Assembly: GCF_021653975.1 (NCBI RefSeq)
Contig: NZ_JAJKFK010000002.1
Location: forward strand, 682,001 to 746,000
DNA length: 64,000 bases
Direction: 5' to 3'
From: Amycolatopsis sp. GM8
GTDB taxonomy: Bacteria; Actinomycetota; Actinomycetes; Mycobacteriales; Pseudonocardiaceae
Shown here one piece after another: positions 43,583 through 53,996 of the stretch. Within the stretch, counting starts at the first letter, position 1. Each line of letters starts with the position of its first letter. The translations under genes and the position numbers were made by a program. A model generated the notes under the pieces. It saw only the letters and a list, made by a program, of their open reading frames with translations. It searched no databases and was not told the origin of the DNA.

Positions 43583-43965
43583 TCGCCAGTGGCCGCCAGG
43601 TCGGCCGGACGGTGGTCCAAGCCCGGCACCCCGGCGATCGGCCGCACCTCGATCGAGCCCACCTCGGCCATCGGACACAGCGCGGCGAGCTCGAGGGCCT
43701 CGTCCAGGTTGCGGCAGTCGAGGACGTAGGCGCCACCGAGGTGCTCGTGGGTTTCGGCGAACGGGCCGTCGGTGACCAGCGTCCGGCCGTCCCGGACGCT
43801 GACGGTCGTGGCGGTGTGCTCGGCCTGCAGCGGATGCCCCGACACGAACGCCCCGCGCCGCCGGCACTCGTCGGCGAACGCGTTCACCCTGGTCAGCGCC
43901 TCGGCGAAACCGGGATCACCCGGTTCGGGCCGGACGCAGTTGTAGATCAGCAGCATGTACTGCAC
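43579..43965 (-). CDS. DGPF/YCII-domain protein, ECF42 partner
   Basis: The GTG at 43965, five bases after GGAGG, gives 128 residues. The YCII/DGPF domain is clear: Tyr-Met-Leu-Leu-Ile-Tyr at the N-terminus, Phe-Val-Ser-Gly-His-Pro-Leu, and the signature Asp-Gly-Pro-Phe-Ala-Glu-Thr near residue 80. These proteins nearly always accompany ECF42 sigma factors and are often the proposed targets. Its stop overlaps the sigma start (ATGA). An enzymatic role has not been settled. Confidence 0.92.
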   Translation of the reverse strand: MQYMLLIYNCVRPEPGDPGFAEALTRVNAFADECRRRGAFVSGHPLQAEHTATTVSVRDGRTLVTDGPFAETHEHLGGAYVLDCRNLDEALELAALCPMAEVGSIEVRPIAGVPGLDHRPADLAATGE

Positions 43966-44033
43966 GGGTCCTCCACTCATCCGCAACATGTCGGTCGGAG
44001 AGAATGACGAACAGGAAGACCGTAACTCGACAG

Positions 44034-44450
44034 CTACTCGGTGAGCTGCGCGCGCAGCGAGTCGACGTCCATCATGTACCACATGTGCTTGAATCGGCCG
44101 TCCTGGATTTCGTAGAACGCGGTCTCGGCGAAGGAGACGGTGGCTCCGGTGGGGGCCAGGCCGTTCCACTCCCGCACCGGTGTTCCGGTGTCCACGAGGC
44201 GGGCCGCGACATGACCACCGTCGACGAGGAGCTCCTGGATTTCCCACGACAGGTCCGGGACGGCGTCGGTGTGCCGGCGGAACTCGGCCACCATGTCGTC
44301 CCGGGCGACCGGGGTGCCGTTCATGATGACCTCGTCGTGCGCGAACTCGTGCATCCGGTCGAAGTCACGCTTGTTCGCCAGCTCCACGTACCGCAGGTAG
44401 AAGTCGCGCAGCTCGTCGGCAGTCATGGTCTTTTCTGTCGATTTCTCCAT
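44034..44450 (-). CDS. SnoaL-like/NTF2-fold protein
   Basis: This 138-residue protein starts with ATG at 44450; a start at 44426 is also possible. The NTF2-like fold is shown by Phe-Tyr-Leu-Arg-Tyr-Val-Glu-Leu-Ala-Asn-Lys-Arg-Asp, Phe-Ala-His-Asp-Glu-Val-Ile-Met, and later Ala-Ala-Arg-Leu-Val-Asp-Thr-Gly and Phe-Tyr-Glu-Ile-Gln-Asp-Gly-Arg. Members are small cyclases, isomerases or binding proteins. The XRE regulator gene is divergent with about 100 bp between starts, so it may be the regulated target. Confidence 0.85.
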   Translation of the reverse strand: MEKSTEKTMTADELRDFYLRYVELANKRDFDRMHEFAHDEVIMNGTPVARDDMVAEFRRHTDAVPDLSWEIQELLVDGGHVAARLVDTGTPVREWNGLAPTGATVSFAETAFYEIQDGRFKHMWYMMDVDSLRAQLTE

Positions 44451-44552
44451 GCCTCGAGTCTCACCCCGCGCCGGCCGAAGCAAAATGGACCTGTCCAGCC
44501 TCGTACTGGCAGGGCGACCCTCTGGCCCTGACCTCGTGGTACCACTGGAAAC

Positions 44553-45395
44553 GTGGCCTTGAACTCCCGGGAACTCGCCTGCAGTCTGCGCACCTGGCGC
44601 GACCGAGTCTCACCTGGTGAAGCGGGCCTGCCCGAGGGCGGCCGGCGGCGGGTGCTCGGCCTGCGCCGGCAGGAGGTTGCGCAGCTCGCGGGACTGTCGG
44701 TCGAGTACCTCGCCCGGCTGGAACAGGGGCGCGCCGGACATCCCTCGGCGTCCGTGCTGATGTCACTGGCCCGCGTCCTGCGACTGTCCGACCAGGAGCG
44801 CGCACATCTTTTCCGGCTCGCGGATCAGGCCGAGCCGCTGTCCGGGCAGATCAAGCGCCACATCACACCCAGCGTGCAGCGCATCCTGGACCGCCTCACC
44901 GACACCCCTGTCACGGTCGTCGACGCGTCCTGGCAGTGCGTCACCTCCAACGCGCTCGCCTACGCCTTGACCGGGGACACCTCAGCCCTGCCGCCGCGGG
45001 AACAGAACCTGGCGTGGACGACGTTCACCCACGCGCCCACCCGGTACCTGCGCACCGACGAGGAGGAGCGTCTCCTGCACTTGGAAGTGGTCGCCGACCT
45101 GCGGGAAGCGTGGGTGCGTTACCCGAAGGACACCCTGCTCCGCGAACTCATCGCGGAACTGCAGACGGTCAGTCCCGAATTCGCGAAACTGTGGGAGCAA
45201 CGCGTGCCTCCTCAGCCCGCGCCGAGCAACAGGACGTTCCTGCACCCGGAAATCGGGCCCATCACCCTCGACTGCGATTTCCTGACGGTCCGCGACAGCG
45301 ATCTGCGCCTGATCGTCTACACCGCCGCACCCGGTAGCGAAGCCGCTGGGCAACTCGACCTGCTCGCGACAATCGGCCTTCAACAGTTCAGCTAA
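44553..45395 (+). CDS. XRE-family regulator with MmyB-like ligand domain
   Basis: The GTG-started protein has 280 residues. A helix-turn-helix lies at about 35-65 (Arg-Arg-Gln-Glu-Val-Ala-Gln-Leu-Ala-Gly-Leu-Ser, Leu-Ala-Arg-Leu-Glu-Gln-Gly-Arg). The C-terminal part from about 105 has the MmyB/PAS-like pattern: Val-Val-Asp-Ala-Ser-Trp, Ala-Trp-Thr-Thr-Phe-Thr and Phe-Leu-His-Pro-Glu-Ile-Gly. MmyB-type regulators bind hydrophobic ligands and often control a divergent neighbour, here the SnoaL-like gene. A tRNA fragment lies just after its end. Confidence 0.9.
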   Translation: MALNSRELACSLRTWRDRVSPGEAGLPEGGRRRVLGLRRQEVAQLAGLSVEYLARLEQGRAGHPSASVLMSLARVLRLSDQERAHLFRLADQAEPLSGQIKRHITPSVQRILDRLTDTPVTVVDASWQCVTSNALAYALTGDTSALPPREQNLAWTTFTHAPTRYLRTDEEERLLHLEVVADLREAWVRYPKDTLLRELIAELQTVSPEFAKLWEQRVPPQPAPSNRTFLHPEIGPITLDCDFLTVRDSDLRLIVYTAAPGSEAAGQLDLLATIGLQQFS

Positions 45396-45428
45396 CGGCC
45401 GCCCGGCAACGCAAAAGGCTGCCGTATG

Positions 45429-45462
45429 CGGAATCGAACCCCTGACCTCCGCCTTGTAAAGG
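45429..45462 (-). pseudogene. tRNA gene fragment (anticodon loop to T loop)
   Basis: On the minus strand these 34 bases read from the 3' part of an anticodon arm (TTTACAAGGCGG, anticodon-like TAC) through GTCAGGGGTTCGATTCC of a T arm. The 5' half, the second T-stem strand and a matching acceptor are absent, so it is not a working tRNA. It resembles the tRNA-Ala 0.5 kb away in the same segment but differs at several bases. Such fragments are usually left by elements that integrate at tRNA 3' ends. Confidence 0.6.
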
Positions 45463-45911
45463 TGCGAACGCGATCCTGCGCTGACGCTGACCAGCGCACG
45501 CCGCGCGCCCGGTCAGCGGGTTGTGTCGCCCGCAATTCCCCGTGGTTTCCCGTTTACTCCCCCGGCGACGGGCACAAGCAGGCTGGAGCAGGAGGGGCAG
45601 TTCTCCTGCCGGGCTGCCAATCCCCGGCCTGTTCCAGCCTGGTGACTCTGTGACAGGAAACTAGTGTGGGGATTTGGTGTCACACCAGGGTAACTGGCCG
45701 CAGAGGGTGGGGCGGCGACGCGGGAGCTGATGGCGCATATGGCCACTCGACCGCCCGGGCTGCGCTGAGGTACCAGCGCGCATGATCGCTGATGCGATGA
45801 GTGAAACACCACGCTCGACGACGACGGCCGCAGGGCAAAGCCCGGAAACGTGCCCAGCGACGGGCGAGGGGCACGCAGGGGGCACGGCTGGCAACACGGC
45901 GGCCTGACACA
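45463..45911. other. Non-coding stretch, possible element relic
   Basis: About 450 bases with no credible gene. Short reading frames on the minus strand lack ribosome binding sites and codon bias. The stretch lies between the tRNA fragment and tRNA-Ala, as expected for debris of an integrated element. Confidence 0.45.
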
Positions 45912-45955
45912 ACAAAGGCCAGGTCTGGAGGAAACCCCTCTGACCTGGCCTTTGT
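45912..45955 (-). terminator. Terminator of tRNA-Ala
   Basis: A 14-bp perfect stem (ACAAAGGCCAGGTC) with a 16-base loop that pairs further. On the minus strand it follows the tRNA-Ala 3' end by 16 bases. Confidence 0.8.
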
Positions 45956-45971
45956 CATGTCCCTTTAGGTG

Positions 45972-46044
45972 TGGAGCTGAGGGGAATCGAACCCCTGACC
46001 CCCGCCTTGCAAAGGCGGTGCTCTACCAATTGAGCTACAGCCCC
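45972..46044 (-). tRNA. tRNA-Ala (anticodon TGC)
   Basis: A 73-nt gene with acceptor GGGGCTG/CAGCTCC (one G-U pair), D arm TAGCTCAATTGGTAGAGCA, anticodon arm CCGCC-TTTGCAA-GGCGG giving TGC, and T arm AGGGGTTCGATTCCCCT. CCA is not encoded. It lies next to the DLW-39 gene. Confidence 0.96.
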
Positions 46045-46069
46045 GGGACGCGGGCGGACCCGCGTGAGT

Positions 46070-46258
46070 TCAGTTGTTCTGGCCCGCGCCGGCGGCGTGC
46101 GCCGGGCTGGTGCCGTTCGTGGAAACGGCGCCGAACGGCCGATCGGTGGGGACGGTGACATCGCGCCACACATCGCCTCCGGCCTTGGCGTTCTTGCTGC
46201 GCTTGATGACGAACAGCACACCACCCGCGACGACCGCGAGCGCCAACAGCTTCTTCAC
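46070..46258 (-). CDS. DLW-39 family small protein
   Basis: The 62-residue protein starts with GTG at 46258 behind AAGGGG. It has Lys-Lys-Leu-Leu-Ala-Leu-Ala-Val-Val, a short hydrophobic helix (about 3-18), Lys-Arg-Ser-Lys-Asn and an Asp-Val-Trp-Arg-Asp-Val tail, as in the DLW-39 family of small actinobacterial proteins encoded near gyrA. Its function is unknown. It follows the usual conserved order DLW-39, tRNA-Ala, tRNA-Ile, DUF3566, gyrA, although here several genes interrupt that order. Confidence 0.85.
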   Translation of the reverse strand: MKKLLALAVVAGGVLFVIKRSKNAKAGGDVWRDVTVPTDRPFGAVSTNGTSPAHAAGAGQNN

Positions 46259-46329
46259 CTGAGGCCCCTTTTCCACGTTTCGGCTGACTTCAAAATGCTA
46301 CCGGACGCCACCGGCCAGGCTGACACCCC

Positions 46330-46343
46330 GTTCCACGTGGAAC
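46330..46343. other. parS-like palindrome
   Basis: The 14 bases GTTCCACGTGGAAC form a perfect palindrome that differs from the parS consensus GTTTCACGTGAAAC at two symmetric positions. It lies in the 142-bp gap between the DLW-39 gene and the MerR-PP2C remnant. Degenerate parS sites of this kind can bind ParB weakly. Confidence 0.4.
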
Positions 46344-46400
46344 CAAGCTTGACCTTGACCGCGGGGCAAGCCGCACGGTGTCGGTATGAGGAGGGTGGAT

Positions 46401-47357
46401 ATGGGATTGCTGACCATCGGCGCCTTCGCGCGGGCCGCGCGGCTGTCACCGAAGGCGTTGCGGCTTTACGACGAACTCGGGTTGCTGCGACCGGTGTCCG
46501 TCGATCCCGTTTCCGGCTATCGCTTCTATTCGCCGGCACAGCTCGAACGGGCCCGGCTGGTTGCCTGGCTCCGGCGGATCGGCATGCCACTCGCGCGGAT
46601 CAAGGTCGTATGCGGCCTCGAAAATGCCGGCGCCGCAACGGAAATCGCCGCGTACTGGCGCGAAGTCGAGGCGGACGTCCGGTCCCGGGCGAAGCTGGCT
46701 TCCTTCCTCATCGAACAATTGTCGAGAAAGGAAGAACCCATGTCGTCACTGACCATCCGCTACGCCGTTCGCGCCGACCGCGGTCTCGTCCGCGAGTCGA
46801 ACCAGGACGTCGCGTACGCGGGTCCGCATTTGCTCGCCGTCGCCGACGGGTTCGGCGCCACGTCCGAAGCGCGATCGGCCAGCTCGGTCGCGATCGACGC
46901 ACTCACACCGCTGGACACGACCATCCCGGCGGGCGAACTGCTCAATGCGCTGTCCGACGCCGTCGACAACGCCGGCACGGCCGTGCGGTTTTGTCGCCGC
47001 GTGGGGCTTTGACCAACAAAGCGCGCTGCGGATGCGACACGGCTTCCACCGGAGTGAGCCGGCCGTCGTCGATCATCGACTGCCCAGCGTGTGGTCCTGG
47101 GTGATCTGGTTCTGCTTTCCGTCGCGCAACAGGTAAATCCGAGTATCACCGGTGTGCACGAGTTGCGTGACGCCGGGCCAGGCGACCGGTATCTGCTCTG
47201 TTCCGACGGCCTTTACACCGCCATCACTTTCGACGTTCTGCGCGACGTTATGACCACAATCGCCGATCCCGCGGACGCGGTACGCGAACTCGTCGACCGC
47301 GCGAACCGCAGCGGTGGCGCGGACAACGTCGCGTGTGTCGTCGCCCTCGTTGAGTGA
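46401..47357 (+). pseudogene. Decayed MerR-PP2C fusion gene
   Basis: The ATG at 46401 follows GAGGAGGG. The first part (to 47012, 203 residues) has a MerR helix-turn-helix (about 1-75: Leu-Thr-Ile-Gly-Ala-Phe-Ala, Leu-Arg-Leu-Tyr-Asp-Glu-Leu-Gly-Leu-Leu) and then a PP2C start (about 115-190: Arg-Gly-Leu-Val-Arg-Glu-Ser-Asn-Gln-Asp, Ala-Val-Ala-Asp-Gly-Phe-Gly). In-frame TGA codons stand at 47010 and 47055. From 47091 the same frame reads the end of a PP2C domain (Arg-Tyr-Leu-Leu-Cys-Ser-Asp-Gly-Leu, Gly-Gly-Ala-Asp-Asn-Val-Ala). The middle with Gly-Thr-Thr and Gly-Asp-Ser-Arg motifs is missing, so the phosphatase is dead. Confidence 0.8.
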
Positions 47358-47359
47358 GG

Positions 47360-48211
47360 TCAGGCGCGGATCGCCTGGATGTCCAGTTGGATTTCGACCG
47401 TCGAGCCGACCACGACGAGTCCCTTGGCGAGGGTTTGCTGCCAGTTGATGGTGAAGTCCTCGCGGTGCAGTTCGGTGGTGGCGCGGGCGCCGAGGCGGTC
47501 GCCGTTCCAGGTGCGCAGGCCGAGGTAACCGGCATCGAGGCGGACGCCGCGGCTTGCGCCGCGCAGGTTCAGGGTGCCGTCGAGGAACCAGCGGTCGCCG
47601 GCGGCGTGCTGGATGCGGTTGCTGAAGAAATGCAGCCGCGGGTAATGCTCGACGTCGAGGAAATCCGCGGAGCGCAGGTGCTCGTCACGCTGCGGTGCCG
47701 CCGTCTCGATGCTGGCGGCGTCGATGACCACCTCGACGGATGAGTCCTCGATCCGGTGACCGACGTTGATGGTGCCGCGGAAACTCGTGAACCGGCCGTG
47801 CACGCGCGACAACCCGATGTGCCGCGCCACGAACCGGATCGACGTGTGGTCCTGGTCGAGCACCCATTCGCCAGGCGCGGGCAACCGCAAACCGGTGTCG
47901 GGCTGCAGCATCAACTCGCCCAGTGCGGTGTGGTCACCGCTCACGACTTCGACGTTGTGCTCGGACTCGCGGTACCCGCCCGCACTGATCGACACGGCAT
48001 ACATACCTGATGCGGCGGTACTCACCACCAGACCGAAGTCATCCGCGGTCGCGTGCGTCACCCGCTGTGTCCGCCTGTGCCGCAACGCCATCTCGGCGCC
48101 GGCCAACGGCCGGCCGTTCTCGTCGCGTACTCGCGCACTCACCAACCCGGCACCGGCATCAAAACTTACCGGCTCCCCCTGCCGCCCATCCCGACGAAGC
48201 CGGCCGAACAT
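47360..48211 (-). CDS. YceI-like protein with N-terminal regulatory-like domain
   Basis: The 283-residue product has two parts. The first (about 20-105) resembles a carboxypeptidase regulatory-like beta sandwich (Val-Arg-Asp-Glu-Asn-Gly-Arg-Pro-Leu-Ala-Gly-Ala-Glu, Ala-Gly-Gly-Tyr). The second (about 112-283) is a YceI lipocalin-like barrel with Trp-Val-Leu-Asp-Gln-Asp-His-Thr, Val-His-Gly-Arg-Phe and His-Arg-Glu-Asp-Phe. YceI proteins bind isoprenoid lipids. No signal peptide is visible, so it is cytoplasmic or uses an unusual export route. It converges with the PP2C remnant. Confidence 0.85.
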   Translation of the reverse strand: MFGRLRRDGRQGEPVSFDAGAGLVSARVRDENGRPLAGAEMALRHRRTQRVTHATADDFGLVVSTAASGMYAVSISAGGYRESEHNVEVVSGDHTALGELMLQPDTGLRLPAPGEWVLDQDHTSIRFVARHIGLSRVHGRFTSFRGTINVGHRIEDSSVEVVIDAASIETAAPQRDEHLRSADFLDVEHYPRLHFFSNRIQHAAGDRWFLDGTLNLRGASRGVRLDAGYLGLRTWNGDRLGARATTELHREDFTINWQQTLAKGLVVVGSTVEIQLDIQAIRA

Positions 48212-48375
48212 CCCGTCGCTCTCCCATCGTTAGCCAATGCCAAAACGACACTAACCAACACCGAAAAAACAACGCCCATTCAAGTAAGTGAAATCACCCG
48301 ATCATGACCCCCCGCACCCAAACAACCACACAAATGCTGGTCCCCACACACGCGCCCAGCGCTCGCCAAGGGTGA

Positions 48376-48434
48376 GGAGCAAGCACCGCGGGGGTCCGGG
48401 GGGTCGCCCCCCGGGAGAGATAAGGACACGGGGA
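48376..48434. repeat. Short palindromic repeat downstream of tRNA-Ile, copy 2
   Basis: This is the counterpart of 16333-16390, with the same order: GGAG, GCACCGCGGGGGTCCGGGGG, a CCCCCCGGG arm, then GGACAC and GGG. It folds into a GC-rich hairpin and lies about 24 bp past the tRNA-Ile 3' end. Confidence 0.6.
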
Positions 48435-48435
48435 A

Positions 48436-48450
48436 GGTGTCAAAAACACC
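48436..48450 (-). terminator. Small hairpin after tRNA-Ile
   Basis: GGTGT and ACACC pair around a five-base loop with T-rich bases on the minus strand. It is weak (five base pairs), but it sits right behind the tRNA-Ile 3' end. Confidence 0.35.
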
Positions 48451-48457
48451 GAACAGG

Positions 48458-48531
48458 TGGGCCCAGGAGGACTTGAACCTCCGACCTCTTCGTTATCAGC
48501 GAAGCGCTCTAACCGCCTGAGCTATGGGCCC
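48458..48531 (-). tRNA. tRNA-Ile (anticodon GAT)
   Basis: The 74-nt gene has a perfect acceptor stem (GGGCCCA/TGGGCCC), D arm TAGCTCAGGCGGTTAGAGC, an anticodon arm with loop CTGATAA giving GAT, and T arm GGAGGTTCAAGTCCTCC. CCA is not encoded. It lies near gyrA, as usual in actinobacteria. Confidence 0.96.
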
Positions 48532-48561
48532 CGGAACGAGGAAAAGACTACAGGATGCCTT

Positions 48562-49269
48562 CTACTCCCGTTCAGACAGGGTGACTTCGAGGCCGCCGGC
48601 GAGGTCGGCGGACACGTTGTAGATGAACGCGCTCACGGTGGCGAGTGCCGACAGCAGCACGATGTTGATCGCGCCGAGGATGGCGGCGATGCCGAACACG
48701 CGACCGGCGCTGATGAGTGGTGCGGCCGGGGAGTTGCCGCCGTCGCCGGAGACCAGGGACGAGTAGGTGCCGTTCAGCTTGTCCCACACGCCCATGCCGT
48801 CGAGCACGGTGTACAGCACGCCGACGGCGACCAGCCACACGAAGAACAGTGCGACGCCGAGCACCAGGGACAGCTTCAGCACCGACCACGGGTCGAACCG
48901 TTTGACCTGCAGGCTCGCCCGCCGGGGGCCGCGGCCGGGGCGGCGGAGCGCGCTCGGCGTTCCGCGGCCCTTGGTCGCGGCGCCCGGCACGCTCACGTTC
49001 TCCTGCCCCCTCAGCCCAGCTAGTGCGTCTTCACGCGTCTCGGCCGAGCCGCCGAACAGCCCGGCCGCCGCGCTGCCGGTGACGATCGTCGTCTGATCGG
49101 TCCCGGCTTTTTCCGAGTGAAGCACACTTTCCCCGGACTGGCTGCTCGGAAGCCACTGTGTCGGGCCTTCGGCCGTACCGTTGCCGTGGTCCTTGCTCAG
49201 CCGCTGCCAGGGCGGCGTCGCCTTGTCACCAGCGGCCGTGGGTGATTCCGAGTTTTCGGGCGAAGTCAC
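48562..49269 (-). CDS. DUF3566 transmembrane protein
   Basis: The 235-residue protein starts with GTG at 49269. A long disordered Ser/Gly/Thr/Glu-rich N-terminal part (about 1-115) with Arg-rich ends precedes two membrane helices (about 130-155 and 188-215) with Asp-Pro-Trp-Ser-Val-Leu-Lys at the entry. This is the DUF3566 layout found downstream of gyrA in actinobacteria. Function is unknown. It lies 11 bp after gyrA on the same strand, so it is probably in the gyrase transcript. Confidence 0.92.
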   Translation of the reverse strand: MTSPENSESPTAAGDKATPPWQRLSKDHGNGTAEGPTQWLPSSQSGESVLHSEKAGTDQTTIVTGSAAAGLFGGSAETREDALAGLRGQENVSVPGAATKGRGTPSALRRPGRGPRRASLQVKRFDPWSVLKLSLVLGVALFFVWLVAVGVLYTVLDGMGVWDKLNGTYSSLVSGDGGNSPAAPLISAGRVFGIAAILGAINIVLLSALATVSAFIYNVSADLAGGLEVTLSERE

Positions 49270-49280
49270 TCAATAAATCC

Positions 49281-51806
49281 TTACGCTTCAGGCTGGTCGG
49301 CCTGTGCTCCGGTCTCGTCTCCGTTGCCTTCACCATTACCGACGTCTGAGGGCTCGTCGGCGTTGCGTGCCACCGCGAGGAGAGTAGTGCCCTCCCCGAG
49401 GTTGATCAGCCGCACACCCTTCGTCTGCCGACCGGTCTTGCGGACCTGCTCGGCCGCAGTGCGGATGACGCCGCCGTTGGAGGTGATGGCGTACAGCTCG
49501 TCGTCTTCGTCGACGATGAGCGCGCCCACCAGCCTGCCACGTTTGCGGTCATGCTGGATGGTCAGCACACCCTTGCCGCCGCGGCCCTGCACCGGGTAGT
49601 CCTCGATCGGCGTCCGCTTCGCGTACCCGCCGTCGGTCGCGACCAGCAGGAACTTGTCCGGCTTGACGACGTTCAGCGCGAGCAGTTCGTCGCCGTCGTT
49701 GAAGCGCATGCCGAGCACGCCGGAGGTGGCGCGGCCCATGGGCCGCAGCGCCTCGTCGGTGTCGTGGAACCGGATCGACTGCCCTTCCGCGGAGACCAGC
49801 AGCAGGTCGTCGTCGGGGCCGGCGAGCACGGCACCGACCAGTTCGTCACCTTCGCGCAGGTTGACCGCGATGAGACCGCCCGAGCGGTTCGAGTCGAAGT
49901 CGCTCAGTTTGGTCTTCTTGACCAAACCCTTGCGGGTGGCGAGCACCAGGTACGGCGCCACCTCGTAGTTCGGGATCTCGATGACCTGGGCGATCTCCTC
50001 GTCCGGCTGGAACGCCAGCAGGTTCGCGACGTGCTGGCCGCGCGCCGCGCGGTTCGCCTCGGGCAGTTCGTACGCCTTTGCCCGGTACACCCGGCCTTTG
50101 TTGGTGAAGAACAGGATCCAGTCGTGCGTGGAGCACACGAAGAAGTGCTGCACGATGTCGTCCTGCTTGAGCTGTGCGCCCTGCACACCCTTGCCGCCGC
50201 GTTTCTGCGAGCGGTACAGGTCGGTCTTCGTGCGCTTCGCGTAACCGGTGCGCGTGATGGTGACCACCACGTCCTCGACTGCGATCAGGTCCTCGACCGA
50301 CACGTCGCCGTCGAACGGGATGATCTGGGTGCGCCGCTCGTCGCCGTACTTGTCGACGATCTCGGTCAGCTCTTCCTTGATGATCAGCCGCTGCCGCTCG
50401 GGCTTCTCCAGGATGTCCTTCAGATCGGCGATCTCGATCTCGATCTCGGCGAGCTCGTCGATGATCTTCTGGCGTTCCAGTGCGGCGAGCCGGCGCAGCT
50501 GCATGTCCAGGATCGCGGTCGCCTGGATCTCGTCGATCTCCAGCAGCTCGATCAGGCCGGTGCGCGCCACGTCGACGGTCGGCGACCGGCGGATCAGCGC
50601 GATCACCTCGTCCAGCATGTCCAGTGCCTTGACCAGACCACGCAGGATGTGGGCGCGTTCTTCCTTCTTGCGCAACCGGAACCGGGTGCGCCGGATGATC
50701 ACTTCGATCTGGTGGTTGACGTAATGGCTGACCACCTGGTCGAGCCGCAGCGTCCGCGGCACCTGGTCGACCAGTGCCAGCATGTTGACGCCGAAGTTGT
50801 ACTGCAGCTGGGTGTGCTTGTAGAGGTTGTTCAGCACGACCTTCGCGACCGCGTCCCGCTTGAGCGTGATCACGATCCGCATCCCGCGGCGGCTGTTGGA
50901 CTCATCGGCGATGTCGGCGATCCCGGTGAGCTTGCCGTCGCGCACGAGCGCGGCGATGTTCTCCACCAGGTTGTCCGGGTTGACCTGGTACGGCAGCTCG
51001 GTGGCGATCAGGACCGTGCGGCCCTTGACGTCCTCGTCGACCTCGACGACCGCGCGCATCCGCACCGAACCGCGGCCGGTGCGGTAGGCCTCCTCGATCC
51101 CGGACGTGCCCAGGATCAGGCCCTTCGTCGGGAAGTCCGGGCCCTTGATGCGCATGAGCAGCGCGGCGAGCAGCTCCTCGTCGCTCGCCTCCGGATTGTC
51201 CAGCGCCCAGATGACACCCTCGGCGACCTCCCGCAGGTTGTGCGGCGGGATGTTGGTCGCCATCCCGACCGCGATCCCCGACGTGCCGTTGACCAGCAGG
51301 TTCGGGATCCGGGCCGGCAGGACGTCCGGTTCCTGGGTACGGCCGTCGTAGTTGTCGGAGAAGTCGACGGTGTCTTCTTCGATCTCGCGGAGCATCTCCA
51401 TCGCGAGCGGGCCGAGCCGGCACTCGGTGTACCGCATGGCCGCCGCGGGGTCGTTACCCGGCGAACCGAAGTTGCCCTGGCCGTCGATGAGCGGGTAGCG
51501 CAACGACCACGGCTGCGCGAGCCGGACCAGCGCGTCGTAGATCGCCGAGTCACCGTGCGGGTGGTAGTTGCCCATGACGTCGCCGACGACACGCGAGCAC
51601 TTGTTGTATCCGCGCTCCGGCCGGAAACCCGAGTCGTACATGGAGTACAACACGCGGCGGTGCACGGGCTTGAGGCCATCGCGCACGTCCGGCAGCGCCC
51701 GCGACACGATCACGCTCATCGCGTAGTCGATGTACGAGCGCTGCATCTCCTGCTGGATGTCGACCGGCTCGGTGCGGTCGTGATCCGGCGGCAAGGTTTC
51801 CGTCAT
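49281..51806 (-). CDS. gyrA: DNA gyrase subunit A
   Basis: The 841-residue subunit has the winged-helix/tower core with catalytic Tyr126 in Met-Arg-Tyr-Thr-Glu. The quinolone-resistance region reads His-Pro-His-Gly-Asp-Ser, so Ser87 matches the E. coli Ser83 position (wild type). The C-terminal beta-pinwheel carries a GyrA-box-like Lys-Arg-Gly-Gly-Lys-Gly-Val. An acidic tail (Asp, Glu, Gly-rich) ends the protein. GyrA breaks and rejoins DNA to introduce negative supercoils with GyrB, encoded 42 bp upstream on the same strand. Length is normal. Confidence 0.98.
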   Translation of the reverse strand: MTETLPPDHDRTEPVDIQQEMQRSYIDYAMSVIVSRALPDVRDGLKPVHRRVLYSMYDSGFRPERGYNKCSRVVGDVMGNYHPHGDSAIYDALVRLAQPWSLRYPLIDGQGNFGSPGNDPAAAMRYTECRLGPLAMEMLREIEEDTVDFSDNYDGRTQEPDVLPARIPNLLVNGTSGIAVGMATNIPPHNLREVAEGVIWALDNPEASDEELLAALLMRIKGPDFPTKGLILGTSGIEEAYRTGRGSVRMRAVVEVDEDVKGRTVLIATELPYQVNPDNLVENIAALVRDGKLTGIADIADESNSRRGMRIVITLKRDAVAKVVLNNLYKHTQLQYNFGVNMLALVDQVPRTLRLDQVVSHYVNHQIEVIIRRTRFRLRKKEERAHILRGLVKALDMLDEVIALIRRSPTVDVARTGLIELLEIDEIQATAILDMQLRRLAALERQKIIDELAEIEIEIADLKDILEKPERQRLIIKEELTEIVDKYGDERRTQIIPFDGDVSVEDLIAVEDVVVTITRTGYAKRTKTDLYRSQKRGGKGVQGAQLKQDDIVQHFFVCSTHDWILFFTNKGRVYRAKAYELPEANRAARGQHVANLLAFQPDEEIAQVIEIPNYEVAPYLVLATRKGLVKKTKLSDFDSNRSGGLIAVNLREGDELVGAVLAGPDDDLLLVSAEGQSIRFHDTDEALRPMGRATSGVLGMRFNDGDELLALNVVKPDKFLLVATDGGYAKRTPIEDYPVQGRGGKGVLTIQHDRKRGRLVGALIVDEDDELYAITSNGGVIRTAAEQVRKTGRQTKGVRLINLGEGTTLLAVARNADEPSDVGNGEGNGDETGAQADQPEA

Positions 51807-51848
51807 GAGGTCCTTCTCAACTGGACAGTCCTAAGTGGAGGCTGCGGG

Positions 51849-53831
<1,983 letters not shown>

Positions 53832-53996
53832 TCAGTCTCACCTAGGGGACCCCGCTCCCTTGTACATTCTACTTGGCCACGTGCGCTCAGGTGCGGCAAG
53901 GACACCCCTGATTTCCTCACAGAGCGACGAACTCGAACCCGGATGAGTGCCGGGGTGGCTCTGCGTCATGCCGGTGCATCTCGGCGCGTTCAGATC

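Noticed and set aside
45429..45462. Functional tRNA-Val
   Set aside because: Only the 3' half of the cloverleaf is present; the acceptor and D arms are missing.
45513..45958. Three short minus-strand frames between the tRNA fragment and tRNA-Ala
   Set aside because: No start signals, no codon bias and no recognisable domain; likely debris.
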